Below are positions 19,757-29,291 of a stretch of DNA of 64,000 nt, piece after piece. Origin of the DNA: Actinomadura roseirufa (GTDB lineage: Bacteria > Actinomycetota > Actinomycetes > Streptosporangiales > Streptosporangiaceae); NCBI RefSeq assembly GCF_900659635.1, contig NZ_CAACVB010000014.1, forward strand, positions 1 through 64,000, read 5' to 3'. The stretch's first letter is position 1; each line of letters opens with the position of its first letter. The notes beneath the pieces were generated by a model. That model was not told where the DNA came from, did no database searches, and saw only the letters and a program-made list of their open reading frames with translations. A program made the translations under genes and the position numbers.

Positions 19757-19774
19757 ACCGACCGTTCTCCACGG

Positions 19775-19800
19775 CCGGACGTCGTCCCCCCGGCGTCCGG
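19775..19800. terminator. Hairpin after glutamate dehydrogenase gene
   Basis: CCGGACG (19775-19781) pairs with CGTCCGG (19794-19800) around a 12-base loop, 19 bases after the stop codon. There is no T-run. Confidence 0.45.
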
Positions 19801-19952
19801 CCGGCCTTCCCGAAACCCGCATCACGGCACCTCCCGTTCGATGCCCCCATGCTCGACCCCGCCGCCGCGCGCCGGGAGTAGAACGACGTTCTGTGGATAA
19901 CTCGACGAGGGTCGGCGCCGCAGGGGAGCCATCGCGACATTCTGACTTCACC

Positions 19953-19972
19953 GAGTGACTGTACGGTCACTC
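19953..19972. promoter_or_regulatory. TetR-type palindrome upstream of lipoprotein gene
   Basis: GAGTGACTGTACGGTCACTC is a 20-bp inverted repeat with 18 of 20 positions symmetrical, centred 60 bases before the lipoprotein start. A TGAC-N6-GTCA dyad is typical of TetR-family operators. No TetR gene is in the window, so the regulator would be elsewhere. Confidence 0.45.
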
Positions 19973-20022
19973 TGCGATGATTCCCGGTGGATCGGACGAC
20001 CGTCTCCACTCGGGGGGCCTCC

Positions 20023-21000
20023 ATGCCCGCGCACATCCGCGTCGCCTCGCGCACGACCATCTGCCTGCTCGCCGCCGCCATGGCTCCGGCCATGGCGGCG
20101 TGCAACGAAAGCTCCCGTGCGGGCGCCGACCCGCCCGCGCTGAGCAAGGAGCAGGCCCGGCAGGTGCTGGCGGGGTTCACCGCGGGTGCCAACCAGGCGG
20201 GCCACAGCCTCGACCGCAGGGCTCTGGCGGGTATCGAGGCAGAACCACAGCTGGCGATGGACACCGCGGCGTTCCGCCTCCGCCGCGCCATCCGGCAACG
20301 GCCGCCGCTGCTGGAGTTCGCCGAGCCCGTCTTCTACATCCCGAGGATGCACGGCTATCCGCACTGGTTCGCCGTGGACACCACCACCGGGTCGGGCGAG
20401 CAGCCGGTACGGCATGCTCTGCTGTTCACGCAGGCCAGGGCCGGTGGCCCGTGGCTGCTGGCGGCCGACCCGTATCCGGGGGAGGGGGCGCTGCGCAAGG
20501 TGAAACTGGACTCGGCGGGGTTCGCCGAGCCGGTGAGGCCGGACGCCAAGGATCTCGCTGTCTCGCCGGGTGGGCTCCCCGCCGCACACGCCGCGCTCCT
20601 GACGGACGGCCCGCACGCGCAGGGCGCTTCAGTGTTCGCGGAAGGATCGAAGACGAGCCAGACCTATGAGGCCCTGCGCCAAGGGGAACAGGCCTTGGCC
20701 AAGCGAGGAATCACCCTGTCCTCGCGGTTCTCGGCGACGCCGTACACGGTGTACGCGCTGCGTACCCAAGGGGGCGGGGCTCTTGTCTGGTATGTCGTTA
20801 AGCAGAACGAGGCGTACTCCAGCGTGAGGCGGGGCACGCTCGCTGTGAGCGGCGACCTCGTGGGGCTCGCCCGTGCGAGGGTCCCCAGGAACCGCCTGGA
20901 CACCACCGTCCTGGTGCAGTACCTGGCCGCCGTTCCGCCCAAGGGCCGGGCGACGGTCACCGGCATGTACCGGAAGGCCGTCTCCGTGTACGGCTCCTGA
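20023..21000 (+). CDS. Putative lipoprotein, paralogue of the one after prfB
   Basis: A 325-residue exported protein of unknown function. Residues 1-28 form a lipoprotein signal: a basic start (MPAHIRVASR), a hydrophobic core (TTICLLAAAMAPAM) and a lipobox-like AMAAC with Cys near residue 27. The mature part has FAEPVFYIPRMHGYPHWFAVD, HALLFTQARAGGPWLLAADPYP and a second half with TPYTVYALRTQGGGALVWYVVKQNE. The same layout (LYVPKI..FPQWFVA, RTALMAFMLRSP.RW, ATPYPYFAMRTDHGGGLVIYSLFRN) occurs in the lipoprotein at 22468, so the two are paralogues flanking prfB. I chose ATG 20023 to fit the signal peptide; the upstream extension is not coding-like. Confidence 0.75.
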   Translation: MPAHIRVASRTTICLLAAAMAPAMAACNESSRAGADPPALSKEQARQVLAGFTAGANQAGHSLDRRALAGIEAEPQLAMDTAAFRLRRAIRQRPPLLEFAEPVFYIPRMHGYPHWFAVDTTTGSGEQPVRHALLFTQARAGGPWLLAADPYPGEGALRKVKLDSAGFAEPVRPDAKDLAVSPGGLPAAHAALLTDGPHAQGASVFAEGSKTSQTYEALRQGEQALAKRGITLSSRFSATPYTVYALRTQGGGALVWYVVKQNEAYSSVRRGTLAVSGDLVGLARARVPRNRLDTTVLVQYLAAVPPKGRATVTGMYRKAVSVYGS

Positions 21001-21229
21001 TGCTCCGTCGGGTGCCGGGGCGTTTCCGCTCTTCTGACCGCTGCAGTGGGACCGCACCGGCATCCGACGGGTCTTCACCTCAAAGATGAGGCGAGGTCAA
21101 AGACGAGGGCACGCCACGACCTGACGCCCCGTAGGGGAAGCGTTTCCGGCGAGCTCGTGTCGTTCGCCTCGGTCACCGTCACCCGCCCGCCCACCCTTCT
21201 AAGGCGCTCGGGTGACCGCCGAGAGTGGG

Positions 21230-22339
21230 TCAGGCGGTCTCCTGCTGGCGCATCCAGCGGATCTCGGCCTCGATGAACTCGTCGATCTCGCCGTCCAGCA
21301 CCGAGGCGGGGTTGCCGGCCTCGATGCCGGTGCGCAGGTCCTTGACGATCTGGTACGGGTGCAGCACGTAGTTGCGGATCTGCGTGCCCCAGCTGCTGGT
21401 GCCCTCGCCGCGCAGGGCGGACATCTTGTCCGCCTCCTCCTGCCGCTTGCGCTCCAGCAGCTTGGCCTGCAGCACGTTCATGGCCGTGGCCTTGTTCTGG
21501 AGCTGGCTGCGCTCGTTCTGGCAGGACACGACGATGCCGGTGGGGATGTGGGTGATGCGCACGGCGGAGTCGGTCGTGTTGACGCCCTGGCCGCCCGGCC
21601 CGGACGACCGGTACACGTCAATGCGGAGCTCGGTCTCGTCGATGTCGACGTGGTCGCTCTGCTCCACGACCGGCACCACGTCCAGCCCGGCGAACGACGT
21701 CTGCCGGCGGCCCTGGTTGTCGAACGGGGAGATCCGGACGAGCCGGTGGGTGCCGTGCTCGCCGCGCAGAGTCCCATAGGCGTAGGGGGCCTTCACGGTG
21801 AAGGTGGTGGACTTGATCCCCGCCTCTTCGGCGTAGGAGGTCTCGTAGACCTCCGTGGGGTAGCCGTGGCGCTCGGCCCAGCGCAGGTACATCCGCTGGA
21901 GCTGCTCGGCCCAGTCGGCGGCGTCGACGCCTCCGGCCTGCGCGTTGATGGTCACCAGCGCCTCGCGGGCGTCGTACTCGCCCGCCATGAGCGTGCGGAC
22001 CTCGAGCCGCTGGACGGCCTTGTGCAGCGAGGCCAGCTCCTCGTCGGCCTCCGCGAGCGTGTCGGCGTCGTCCATCTCCCGGGCCAGCTCGTACAGGGTG
22101 GCGACGTCGTCGTGCCGCTGGCGCAGGCCCTCGACCCGCCCCAGCTCGCTCTCCAGGTACGACAGGCGGCGCGTCACCGTCTGGGCGCGCTCCTGGTCGT
22201 TCCACAGGTCAGGGTCGGCCGACTGCTCCCGCAACTCGGCGATGTCGCGCCGCATGCCGTCGAGGTCCAGCACCTGCTCGATGCCGGTGAGCGCCGAGCC
22301 GAGCTCCTTGAGCTGCTCTTCGGGTTCGATACCTGCCAC
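21230..22339 (-). CDS. prfB: Peptide chain release factor 2
   Basis: RF2 recognises UAA and UGA stop codons and triggers peptide release. Its 369 residues are full length. The stop-codon-recognition tripeptide SPF is in [17 protein letters not shown], and the catalytic GGQ is in [20 protein letters not shown]. The start is GTG at 22337-22339 with no ribosome binding site, so translation may be leaderless. The frame is continuous, so there is no programmed +1 frameshift. It lies on the strand opposite to ftsE-ftsX-smpB, to which prfB is often adjacent in actinobacteria. Confidence 0.97.
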   Translation of the reverse strand: MAGIEPEEQLKELGSALTGIEQVLDLDGMRRDIAELREQSADPDLWNDQERAQTVTRRLSYLESELGRVEGLRQRHDDVATLYELAREMDDADTLAEADEELASLHKAVQRLEVRTLMAGEYDAREALVTINAQAGGVDAADWAEQLQRMYLRWAERHGYPTEVYETSYAEEAGIKSTTFTVKAPYAYGTLRGEHGTHRLVRISPFDNQGRRQTSFAGLDVVPVVEQSDHVDIDETELRIDVYRSSGPGGQGVNTTDSAVRITHIPTGIVVSCQNERSQLQNKATAMNVLQAKLLERKRQEEADKMSALRGEGTSSWGTQIRNYVLHPYQIVKDLRTGIEAGNPASVLDGEIDEFIEAEIRWMRQQETA

Positions 22340-22467
22340 GGTTCGAGCTTATCGCCGTCCCGGAGTGCCCGAGCGTCCGGCCGACAGGCCGCGGATGGCA
22401 GAATCACGGATCTGGGAGGTCGATCGTCGGCGGTCGGCCTGATCGTCATGTGCCCGGGGGAGGGCCA

Positions 22468-23520
22468 GTGCGGAGGATCTCTGGCGCGGTCGCGGCCCTG
22501 GTGCTGCTCGTGCCGCCGCTCACGGTCGCGGGCTGCGCCGAGAGCAAGCCGGAGGCGAGGCCTTCGGGCATGCCGACGACGTCCCCGCCGGAACCGATCC
22601 CGCTCACCCCGCAGGTCGCGGAGAAGGCGTTCGCCACCTACGTGACGGACGAGGACGTGGCCAGGGCCGCGGGTGACGAGAGGCTCGCCCTGGCCTGGAC
22701 GTCCGATGGGCAGGCGCTCCTGACCGCGGCCGAGTTCCGCAAGGCGGCCTTCGACGGTGACCCTGTGCGCCGCTTCTCCTATGGCAAGCCCAAGCTGTAC
22801 GTGCCGAAAATCGAACCGGACAGATTTCCCCAATGGTTCGTGGCCTCGGTGTCACGGAGCGTCCAGGGGAAGGAGAAGAGCCAGCGTACGGCGCTGATGG
22901 CGTTCATGTTGCGCAGTCCGTCGGACCGCTGGCACGTCACCCTCACCACCCTGCTGGCGCCCAAGGCCAAGGAGCCGAAGGTCCTGATCGACCCTGAGGG
23001 TTATGTGACCGGGCTCGGTGCGGGCGAGAGGTCGATTCTGATCCGGCCCAGGGACGTGGGAGGCATCCAGGCGACCATCGCCGCCGAAGGCGAGGGCAGC
23101 GTCGCCGCCAAGGTCATGGGGTCCGGCCCCGTGACCACTGGCTACTACCAGGAGGCAAGACGCGCCAAGAGGAAGGCCAGGGACAAACACCTGATCCTCC
23201 AGGTCGTGTACACGGCGACGCCCTACCCCTACTTCGCGATGCGCACCGACCATGGCGGCGGCCTGGTGATCTACTCCCTGTTCCGCAACACGTCACTGGT
23301 CGCCAAGGATCCGCAGACTCCCAAGCCGGAGATCCCATCGGAGGCGGAGCACCTGCTGGACGGCACCGTCGAGGGCAACGAGGTCGACACGATGTCGATG
23401 CTGCACTTCGCCGCCTACGATCCGCCGCGGGCCAAGCAGGGCAAGCAGCCCAAGGCCGTGATAATCGCGGACGACGGGGCGGTGGCCAAGGCCGCGACCC
23501 CACCCCTCAAGAGGCCCTGA
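22468..23520 (+). CDS. Putative lipoprotein, paralogue of the one before prfB
   Basis: A 350-residue exported protein with a clear lipoprotein signal: VRRISGAVAALVLLVPPLTVAGC with Cys near residue 23. The mature protein contains KLYVPKIEPDRFPQWFVASV, RTALMAFMLRSPSDRWHVTLTT and YTATPYPYFAMRTDHGGGLVIYS, matching the paralogue at 20023. I prefer GTG 22468 because GGAGGG lies just before it; GTG 22450 would add six residues. It is divergent from prfB. Function unknown. Confidence 0.75.
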   Translation: MRRISGAVAALVLLVPPLTVAGCAESKPEARPSGMPTTSPPEPIPLTPQVAEKAFATYVTDEDVARAAGDERLALAWTSDGQALLTAAEFRKAAFDGDPVRRFSYGKPKLYVPKIEPDRFPQWFVASVSRSVQGKEKSQRTALMAFMLRSPSDRWHVTLTTLLAPKAKEPKVLIDPEGYVTGLGAGERSILIRPRDVGGIQATIAAEGEGSVAAKVMGSGPVTTGYYQEARRAKRKARDKHLILQVVYTATPYPYFAMRTDHGGGLVIYSLFRNTSLVAKDPQTPKPEIPSEAEHLLDGTVEGNEVDTMSMLHFAAYDPPRAKQGKQPKAVIIADDGAVAKAATPPLKRP

Positions 23521-23530
23521 CCACCGAGCC

Positions 23531-23550
23531 CGGGAAGATCGCGAAGCGAT
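23531..23550. repeat. 20-nt intergenic repeat, copy 1
   Basis: CGGGAAGATCGCGAAGCGAT sits between two convergent genes and is identical to 55868-55887, also between convergent genes. It contains ATCGC-GAA-GCGAT, a small hairpin. Confidence 0.6.
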
Positions 23551-23558
23551 CCGCCCTC

Positions 23559-23756
23559 CTAGTAGACCCTCTGCAGGACGAGGGCGACGAACAGCAGGGC
23601 CACCAGGGCGGCCAGGACGAGCGCCGGCGGTATGGACGGGCCGTGGCGGTGCAGCTCCGAGCGGGCGATCCGGCAGGTCGGGCAGCGTCCCTCGATCACC
23701 GGGTTCGAGCATCGAGCGCAGATCAAGTGTTCGCAGCTCATGTCGTGTGGCCCCAA
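23559..23756 (-). CDS. Small zinc-ribbon membrane protein
   Basis: A 65-residue protein. The N-terminal part has Cys pairs spaced like a zinc ribbon (CEHLICARCSNPVIEGRCPTC, so C-x4-C-x2-C and C-x2-C). It is followed by a basic stretch and one transmembrane helix (ALVLAALVALLFVALVL) with only a few residues after it, so the metal-binding part faces the cytoplasm if the positive-inside rule holds. It converges with the lipoprotein gene. Function unknown; a membrane adaptor or protein-interaction module is possible. Confidence 0.65.
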   Translation of the reverse strand: MGPHDMSCEHLICARCSNPVIEGRCPTCRIARSELHRHGPSIPPALVLAALVALLFVALVLQRVY

Positions 23757-23926
23757 TCTCCGTGAACGGCACGTGGGTCCGTGCGGTGAGTCGTCCTGGT
23801 GAGAACGTCGATCGCCGACCTATTAGGTATCTTTCACCATCATCCAGCGTAGCCGGACTGTATGGTCGTTCCGGCAAGTCCGGGAGCTCGACGGCATGAA
23901 ACGGCCGGACGTCGGGAGACGGTTGC

Positions 23927-24241
23927 ATGGCACTGAACGGACAGCACAACACCCCTGATCGTGCTGCCCACGCCATCTCCTCCCCCTCGGCCGGCCCGTC
24001 TTCACGGGCCGCGACTACCGGCGGTCTCTCGGTCGGCGCGTCGTCCATGGACGACACGCCGTACGGAGCGGTGCGTCCCGGCCGTTCCCCCTACACGGAG
24101 CGGGACGAGGTAGTTGACTGTCCCCTCTACACTGCTCGGAGGCTCCACGGTCCACCAGGCCGCGAAGCCGGGCGGCGCAGGCCGAAGACGACGGATCCTT
24201 CCGTGGTCGCGAGCCGGGCCGCTCCCCAACCCCTAGACTGA
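23927..24241 (+). CDS. Possible small protein before ftsE
   Basis: An open frame of 104 codons with GGGAGA eight bases before its ATG. It is rich in Ala, Ser, Gly and Arg, has no recognisable domain, and third-position GC is only moderate, especially in the last third. It may instead be part of the ftsE leader. Confidence 0.22.
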   Translation: MALNGQHNTPDRAAHAISSPSAGPSSRAATTGGLSVGASSMDDTPYGAVRPGRSPYTERDEVVDCPLYTARRLHGPPGREAGRRRPKTTDPSVVASRAAPQPLD

Positions 24242-24258
24242 ACCGCCGTGATGCAGCC

Positions 24259-24948
24259 GTGATCCATTTCGACAACGTCACCAAGGTCTACCCGAGCCAG
24301 AACCGGCCCGCCCTGCAGCATGTGAACGTCGCCATCGAGAAGGGCGAGTTCCTGTTCCTGGTGGGTCCCTCCGGCTCCGGTAAGTCGACCTTCCTGCGCC
24401 TCGTCCTCAAGGAGGAGCGTCCTTCCCAGGGTCACGTGCACGTGGCGGGCAAGGACCTGAGCAGGCTGAGCAACTGGAAGGTGCCGCACCTGCGCCGCAG
24501 GATCGGCTGCGTCTTCCAGGACTTCCGGCTGCTCCCCAACAAGAACGTCTTCGAGAACGTCGCCTTCGCCCTCGAGGTGATCGGCAAGCCGCGGCGGTTC
24601 ATCGGCAAGGTCGTGCCCGAGGTCATCGACCTCGTCGGCCTGGAGGGCAAGGCCCACCGGATGCCGGACGAGCTGTCCGGCGGCGAGCAGCAGCGCGTCG
24701 CCATCGCGCGGGCGTTCGTCAACCGGCCGATGATCCTGCTCGCCGACGAGCCGACGGGCAACATCGACCCCGCCACCTCCATCGGCATCATGAAGGTGCT
24801 GGACCGCATCAACCGGACCGGCACCACCGTCGTCATGGCCACCCACGACGCCGCGATCGTCGACGCGTTCCGTAAGCGCGTCGTCGAGCTGGAGGACGGC
24901 CGGGTCGTCCGCGACCAGTCGCGCGGCGTGTACGGCCAGGCCTACTGA
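24259..24948 (+). CDS. ftsE: Cell division ATP-binding protein FtsE
   Basis: The cytoplasmic ABC ATPase that works with FtsX at the divisome to control peptidoglycan hydrolases. It has 229 residues: Walker [10 protein letters not shown], signature LSGGEQQR, Walker [15 protein letters not shown] and the H-loop [11 protein letters not shown]. FtsE landmarks such as [12 protein letters not shown] at the start and [23 protein letters not shown] are present. The start is GTG 24259. ftsX follows after a 180-base gap. Confidence 0.96.
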   Translation: MIHFDNVTKVYPSQNRPALQHVNVAIEKGEFLFLVGPSGSGKSTFLRLVLKEERPSQGHVHVAGKDLSRLSNWKVPHLRRRIGCVFQDFRLLPNKNVFENVAFALEVIGKPRRFIGKVVPEVIDLVGLEGKAHRMPDELSGGEQQRVAIARAFVNRPMILLADEPTGNIDPATSIGIMKVLDRINRTGTTVVMATHDAAIVDAFRKRVVELEDGRVVRDQSRGVYGQAY

Positions 24949-25128
24949 CCATGATCCCGGGCGTCGCTCCCGGGCCCCTCCGCAGCACTTCCATCTGAAC
25001 CATCGATTCTTGCCGGGGCGTACGACACCCCAGACGTGACACCACAGGCGTACGCCCGCACAGGGCCCGCGCGTCCGGCGCGGCGCCCACGCTTCCGGCG
25101 GGACACAGGCGATCAAGGACAGCGAGGC

Positions 25129-26034
25129 ATGCGCGCACAGTTCGTTCTCCAGGAGATCTGGATCGGTCTCCGCCGGAACCTGACGATGACGATCTCTCTC
25201 GTCATCACCGTCGCCATCGCCATGGCGCTCTTCGGCACCGGCCTGCTCCTGCGCAGCCAGGTGGACTCCTCCAAGAGCTACTGGTACGACAAGATCGAGG
25301 TCTCGATCTTCCTGTGCGCCAAGACGAGCTCCAACAACAGCTGCCAGAAGCAGGACGTGACCCCGCAGGACCGGGACGCGCTCGGCGAGATGCTGAAGAA
25401 GATGCCGCAGGTCGCGAACGTCCAGTACGAGACCCAGCAGCAGGCGTACGCCCGCTTCAAGGAGCGCTTCTCCGGTTCGCCCGGGTTCGTGGAGAGCACC
25501 CGCCAGGACGACATCCCCCCCTCCTTCCGGGTGAAGCTGAAGAACCCGGAGGAGTACAAGACGGTCTCCCAGGCGGTGCTCGGCCACAAGGGCGTCGACA
25601 CGGTCATCAACGAGCAGGAGATCCTGAAGAAGTTCTTCCGGATCCTCAACGGACTGCAGGTCGCCGCGCTGCTCATCGCCCTGATCCAGGTGGTGGCCGC
25701 GGTGCTGCTGGTCGGCAACACCGTCCGGCTGTCGGCGTTCAACAGGCGCCGGGAGACGGGCATCATGCGGCTGGTCGGCGCGTCCAACACCTATATCCAG
25801 ATGCCCTTCATCTTGGAGGGCGCCATCGCGGGCCTGATCGGCGGCCTGTTCGCCTCGGTGCTGCTGGTGTTCAGCAAGATGTTCCTCGTCGACCGCCTGG
25901 CGGGCGACGTGCAGCTCGTCAGCCGGCTGGGCTGGAGCACGGTGATCGCGGTCATCGTCGTGTCCATCTGCTTCGGCGTGCTGCTGTGCGCGATCGCCTC
26001 GTTCCTCACCCTGCGCAGATATCTCAAGATCTGA
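25129..26034 (+). CDS. ftsX: Cell division protein FtsX
   Basis: The integral membrane partner of FtsE, which passes the ATPase signal to extracytoplasmic cell-wall hydrolase activators. It has 301 residues: one N-terminal transmembrane helix ([23 protein letters not shown]), a large outside domain of about 150 residues containing two cysteines ([13 protein letters not shown]), then three C-terminal membrane helices with the FtsX/MacB-type signature [15 protein letters not shown] start at ATG 25129, which follows AAGGACAGCGAGG; the open frame extends upstream but without coding character. Confidence 0.95.
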   Translation: MRAQFVLQEIWIGLRRNLTMTISLVITVAIAMALFGTGLLLRSQVDSSKSYWYDKIEVSIFLCAKTSSNNSCQKQDVTPQDRDALGEMLKKMPQVANVQYETQQQAYARFKERFSGSPGFVESTRQDDIPPSFRVKLKNPEEYKTVSQAVLGHKGVDTVINEQEILKKFFRILNGLQVAALLIALIQVVAAVLLVGNTVRLSAFNRRRETGIMRLVGASNTYIQMPFILEGAIAGLIGGLFASVLLVFSKMFLVDRLAGDVQLVSRLGWSTVIAVIVVSICFGVLLCAIASFLTLRRYLKI

Positions 26035-26155
26035 CGGGAGGAAACCCGCGCGACCACCGGCGCGTCTGATCGTAGGATCACAGACGGACGGGAAGGGAGC
26101 CGGGGCCGCGCGGCCCGCTCGCGACGACGCCGGACAAGGACCGAGGCTGATCAAC

Positions 26156-26629
26156 GTGCCACGCGACACAGGGCGCAAGCTCATCGCCCAGAACAAGCGT
26201 GCCCGCTACGACTACCACATCGACGACACCTGGGAAGCGGGCATGGTGCTCATGGGCACCGAGGTGAAGGCGCTGCGTGCCGGGCGCGCCTCGCTCGTCG
26301 ACGGGTACGCCCACGTGATGGACGGTGAGGTGTGGCTGGAACACGTCCACATCCCCGAGTACACGCAGGGCACCTGGACGAACCACGCCCCCAGGCGGCG
26401 GCGCAAGCTGCTGCTGCACAGACGCGAGATACAGAAAATCATCGCGAAGTCATCTGAACCGGGTTGGACGCTGGTACCCCTGTCGCTGTACTTCAAGGAC
26501 GGCAAGGCCAAAATAGAGATCGGCTTGGCCCGTGGTAAGAAGTCCTACGACAAGCGCCAGGCCATCGCCAAGCGGGAAGCCGACCGTGAAATGCAGAAGG
26601 CGGCGGCGGCCCGGTTCAGGAGACGGTGA
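26156..26629 (+). CDS. smpB: SsrA-binding protein SmpB
   Basis: SmpB binds tmRNA and brings it to stalled ribosomes for trans-translation. Its 157 residues carry the OB-fold landmarks: [43 protein letters not shown] and [21 protein letters not shown]. The basic C-terminal tail ends [19 protein letters not shown]. The start is GTG 26156. Its RNA partner ssrA lies 2.3 kb downstream on the same strand, with only the PBP-like gene between. Confidence 0.97.
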   Translation: MPRDTGRKLIAQNKRARYDYHIDDTWEAGMVLMGTEVKALRAGRASLVDGYAHVMDGEVWLEHVHIPEYTQGTWTNHAPRRRRKLLLHRREIQKIIAKSSEPGWTLVPLSLYFKDGKAKIEIGLARGKKSYDKRQAIAKREADREMQKAAAARFRRR

Positions 26630-26632
26630 AGG

Positions 26633-28606
26633 GTGTCGATGACCAACCGAGGTCGGAGGCGGGCCCCGCGCGGGTCCCGTACAGCGTCGCGACGGGTGGT
26701 CTCGGTGGCGACCTGCGGTGCGCTCGTCGCGTCCCTGACGACGGGATGCTGGGCCGAGCCGTCGGCGATGCCCGCCGTCCGTGACTTCCTGATCGCCTGG
26801 CAGGTCGGCAACTATCCGGCGGCGGCGAAGAAGACCGTCGGCGCCGACCGCAAGCAGGTCGAGTCCGCGCTCGGCCAGGTCCGCGCCCAGCTGGACGCGG
26901 CGTCGCTGCGGCTCGCGCTCGGCGTCCCCACCGAGGGGGACACCAAGGTCAAGGCGATCCGCAAGACCGGCGACGACGCGACGGCGAGCTTCTCGGTGAA
27001 GGTCGACCTCGGTGAGAACGGCCAGCCCTGGACCTACAAGGGCTCCATGCGCCTGCGCCGCGAGGGCGGCAAGTGGAAGGTCGTCTGGGACCCCTCGATC
27101 ATCAACCCGGCGTTGAAGCCGGGACAGCGGCTCGCGGTGAAGACCACGGTGCCGCCGCGCGCCCTGATCAAGGACGGCGCCGGCCGCTCGCTGCTGCGCG
27201 AGGTGAGCGTCTACGCGGTGGGCGTGTACCCCGGGCACCTCGCCGACACCCAGCGCACGCTGGACGGGCTGGCCAAGCAGGTCAAGCTCGGCATCGGCCA
27301 GCGGCTCGACACCGAGCGGCTGCTCGGACGCGTCCGCTCGGCGCCGCCCCAGGAGTTCCTGCCACTGATGACCCTGGAGGCCGGCGAGCACCAGGCGTTG
27401 CTCACCCGGCTGAACCAGGTCCCGGGCCTGAAGTTCATGAAGCTGCCCAGGGTTCCCATCCAGCCGAAGGCCGCGCCGGAGCTGGTCGGCGGTCTCGGCC
27501 CCGCCACCGCCGACCGGCTTCAGCAGGTCGGCGCCCCCTACCAGCCGGGCGACACCATCGGCGTCAACGGCATCCAGCTCCTGCAGCAGCGCCGCCTGGC
27601 CGGGACGCCGACCGTGAAGGTCGTGGCGCAGGACCCCGCCGGGCGCGTCTCCCAGGAGCTGGCCGGCTGGGAGGGGCAGCAGCCGCAGGAGGTCGACACC
27701 ACCCTCGACGCCTCCTTCCAGGTCCGGGCGGACAAGGCGCTCGCCGGGCTGACCGTGCCGGCGTCCCTCGTGGCGGTGCGGCCCAGCACCGGCGAGGTGA
27801 TCGCGGTGGCCAACCACGGGACGGGCGGCAAGAACCTGGCCTTCGAGGCCGAGTACCCCCCCGGGATGACGTTCGGGATCGTGTCCGCCGAGGCACTGAT
27901 CTCCAAGGCCGGGCTCAACCAGGCCAGCCCGACCACGTGCCCCGGCACGATCACCGTCGGCGGCCGGACCTTCACCAGCAAGGCCCGCGCCGAAGGGAAC
28001 TTCGCCACGCACTTCGGCTTCGCCTGTCAGACGACCTTCGCGCAGCTCAGCGGCAAGCTGGACGTGCCGACCCTGATGACGGAGGCGGCGGGGCTGGGTC
28101 TGGGCAAGGACTGGGGGCTGTCGGTTCCCGCCTTCACCGGCTCGATCCCCAAGCCCGCCAACGACGCGGAGAAGGCCGCGATCATGGTCGGCGAGGGCGG
28201 GGTCCGGGTGAGTCCCCTCGCCATGGCGATGGTGGCCGGCGCCGCCCGGTACGGCACGTGGAGGGCCCCCTACGTCCTCAAGGGCCTCACCGACCCCTCC
28301 CTCACCCCGCCCGCGCAGAACCTCCCGCGCGAGACCATCTCGAGCCTGCGGGCCCTCACGACGCAGTCGATGAGGTCCCTCCTCGCCAAGGACGCGCGCG
28401 TCTCCAACGACGTCACCGGCATCGCCGCCGTCCCGACGTACAAGGACAAGGACCGGGAACGGGTCGTGTCGTGGTTCGTCGGCTCCCGGGGCGACCTCGC
28501 CTTCGCGGTGGCCATCGAGGGCAAGGTCTACGCCTCCCGCGTCGCCAGGACGTTCCTCAGCCGCACCCCGCCCGTCGCCACTACCACGAAGCAGAACCCT
28601 CGCTAA
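26633..28606 (+). CDS. Penicillin-binding-protein-like lipoprotein lacking all catalytic motifs
   Basis: A 657-residue exported protein with class B PBP architecture. The signal ends in ASLTTGC (lipobox). An NTF2-like MecA N-terminal domain covers about residues 40-160, a PBP dimerisation domain about 160-350, and a transpeptidase-like domain about 365-650. The active-site Ser-x-x-Lys is replaced: PPGMTFG has Met412 and Gly415 where PPGSTFK is expected. Ser-x-Asn is ACQ at 464-466 and Lys-Thr-Gly is VTG at 594-596. The fold is otherwise well kept (TTLDASFQVRADKALAGL), so this is a pseudoenzyme rather than a decaying gene. It starts three bases after smpB. GTG 26633 or ATG 26639 are both possible starts. 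Confidence 0.85.
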   Translation: MSMTNRGRRRAPRGSRTASRRVVSVATCGALVASLTTGCWAEPSAMPAVRDFLIAWQVGNYPAAAKKTVGADRKQVESALGQVRAQLDAASLRLALGVPTEGDTKVKAIRKTGDDATASFSVKVDLGENGQPWTYKGSMRLRREGGKWKVVWDPSIINPALKPGQRLAVKTTVPPRALIKDGAGRSLLREVSVYAVGVYPGHLADTQRTLDGLAKQVKLGIGQRLDTERLLGRVRSAPPQEFLPLMTLEAGEHQALLTRLNQVPGLKFMKLPRVPIQPKAAPELVGGLGPATADRLQQVGAPYQPGDTIGVNGIQLLQQRRLAGTPTVKVVAQDPAGRVSQELAGWEGQQPQEVDTTLDASFQVRADKALAGLTVPASLVAVRPSTGEVIAVANHGTGGKNLAFEAEYPPGMTFGIVSAEALISKAGLNQASPTTCPGTITVGGRTFTSKARAEGNFATHFGFACQTTFAQLSGKLDVPTLMTEAAGLGLGKDWGLSVPAFTGSIPKPANDAEKAAIMVGEGGVRVSPLAMAMVAGAARYGTWRAPYVLKGLTDPSLTPPAQNLPRETISSLRALTTQSMRSLLAKDARVSNDVTGIAAVPTYKDKDRERVVSWFVGSRGDLAFAVAIEGKVYASRVARTFLSRTPPVATTTKQNPR

Positions 28607-28915
28607 GCGGGCTTTGACAGGTCTTTACGCCCCGGACTCAACCCCGCACGCTTCTCCGGGCGTCTTCCCAGGTGACTGAGCCTTCGCTTGGGGGGTTGCG
28701 GGACTCAGTCGCCGTGATGAGACCAGAGCCTCGTCTCGGGGGAGGCTCTGCCGTCCGGACCGGCCCGACCCTGCCGGTCGACCCCGGTGGGCGCGCTCAA
28801 CACGCGCCCACCGGGGTTCACGCTGTCCAGGGGGAATCACGTTGCCCGCCGAGGCGTTATCCTTGTACGGTCGTCGTGCGGACGTCTTCGGACGGCGGCT
28901 TTGACAAGTCAACAT
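28607..28915. other. Intergenic region before ssrA
   Basis: About 309 bases with no gene. It holds a strong terminator (28782-28816) and a plausible ssrA promoter: TTGCCC at 28842-28847, 18 bases, then TACGGT at 28866-28871. That would make a precursor with a leader of about 40 nt to be removed by RNase P. Confidence 0.45.
28782..28816 (+). terminator. Strong GC hairpin terminator before ssrA
   Basis: CCCCGGTGGGCGCG (28782-28795) pairs perfectly with CGCGCCCACCGGGG (28803-28816) around a 7-base loop. It would end the smpB/PBP-like transcript. Confidence 0.75.
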
Positions 28916-29285
28916 GGGGGTGACCGGCTTCGACTTCGGTCGATCGAGCCAGGGGAAGCGGGTCGAGGGTGGTCGTCGTGACCTCGTAAATCCTGTGACG
29001 GCAAACCACAACTGCCAACAAGAAGCAGTCCGAGTTCGCTCTCGCCGCCTGAGGCGAGTAGCGAACTCTGTCAGCCCGGGAGCGTCTCCGACCCGGGGTC
29101 TGGCATCGTAAGGAGACTCCACCTGCAAGCCCGGTCGCGGGGCGTGTAGGGAAAACAAACAGCGGCTGAGCCTGTCGGCGACTTGCCTGCGTGAGCGCCG
29201 GGGCTGAGAAAGCGACTAGCAGGCTGCACCCGGAGAAGCCCTGACTCATTACCGAAGGACGCGGGTTCGATTCCCGCCACCTCCA
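28916..29285 (+). ncRNA. ssrA: Transfer-messenger RNA (tmRNA)
   Basis: tmRNA rescues stalled ribosomes with SmpB. The 5' end GGGGGTGACCGGCTTCGACT and 3' end GGTTCGATTCCCGCCACCTC form the tRNA-like domain: acceptor GGGGGTG pairs with CACCTCC, with a T-arm before it and discriminator A at 29285. The terminal CCA is not encoded (CGA follows). The tag frame is 29014-29052, reading ANKKQSEFALAA then TGA, closely like the tags of related actinobacteria and ending in the degradation signal ALAA. A pseudoknot-rich region follows the tag. Confidence 0.96.
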
Positions 29286-29291
29286 CGACAC

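Noticed and set aside
22200-22339. Programmed +1 frameshift in prfB
   Set aside because: The frame is continuous from GTG to the GGQ domain with no internal TGA, so no frameshift site is needed.
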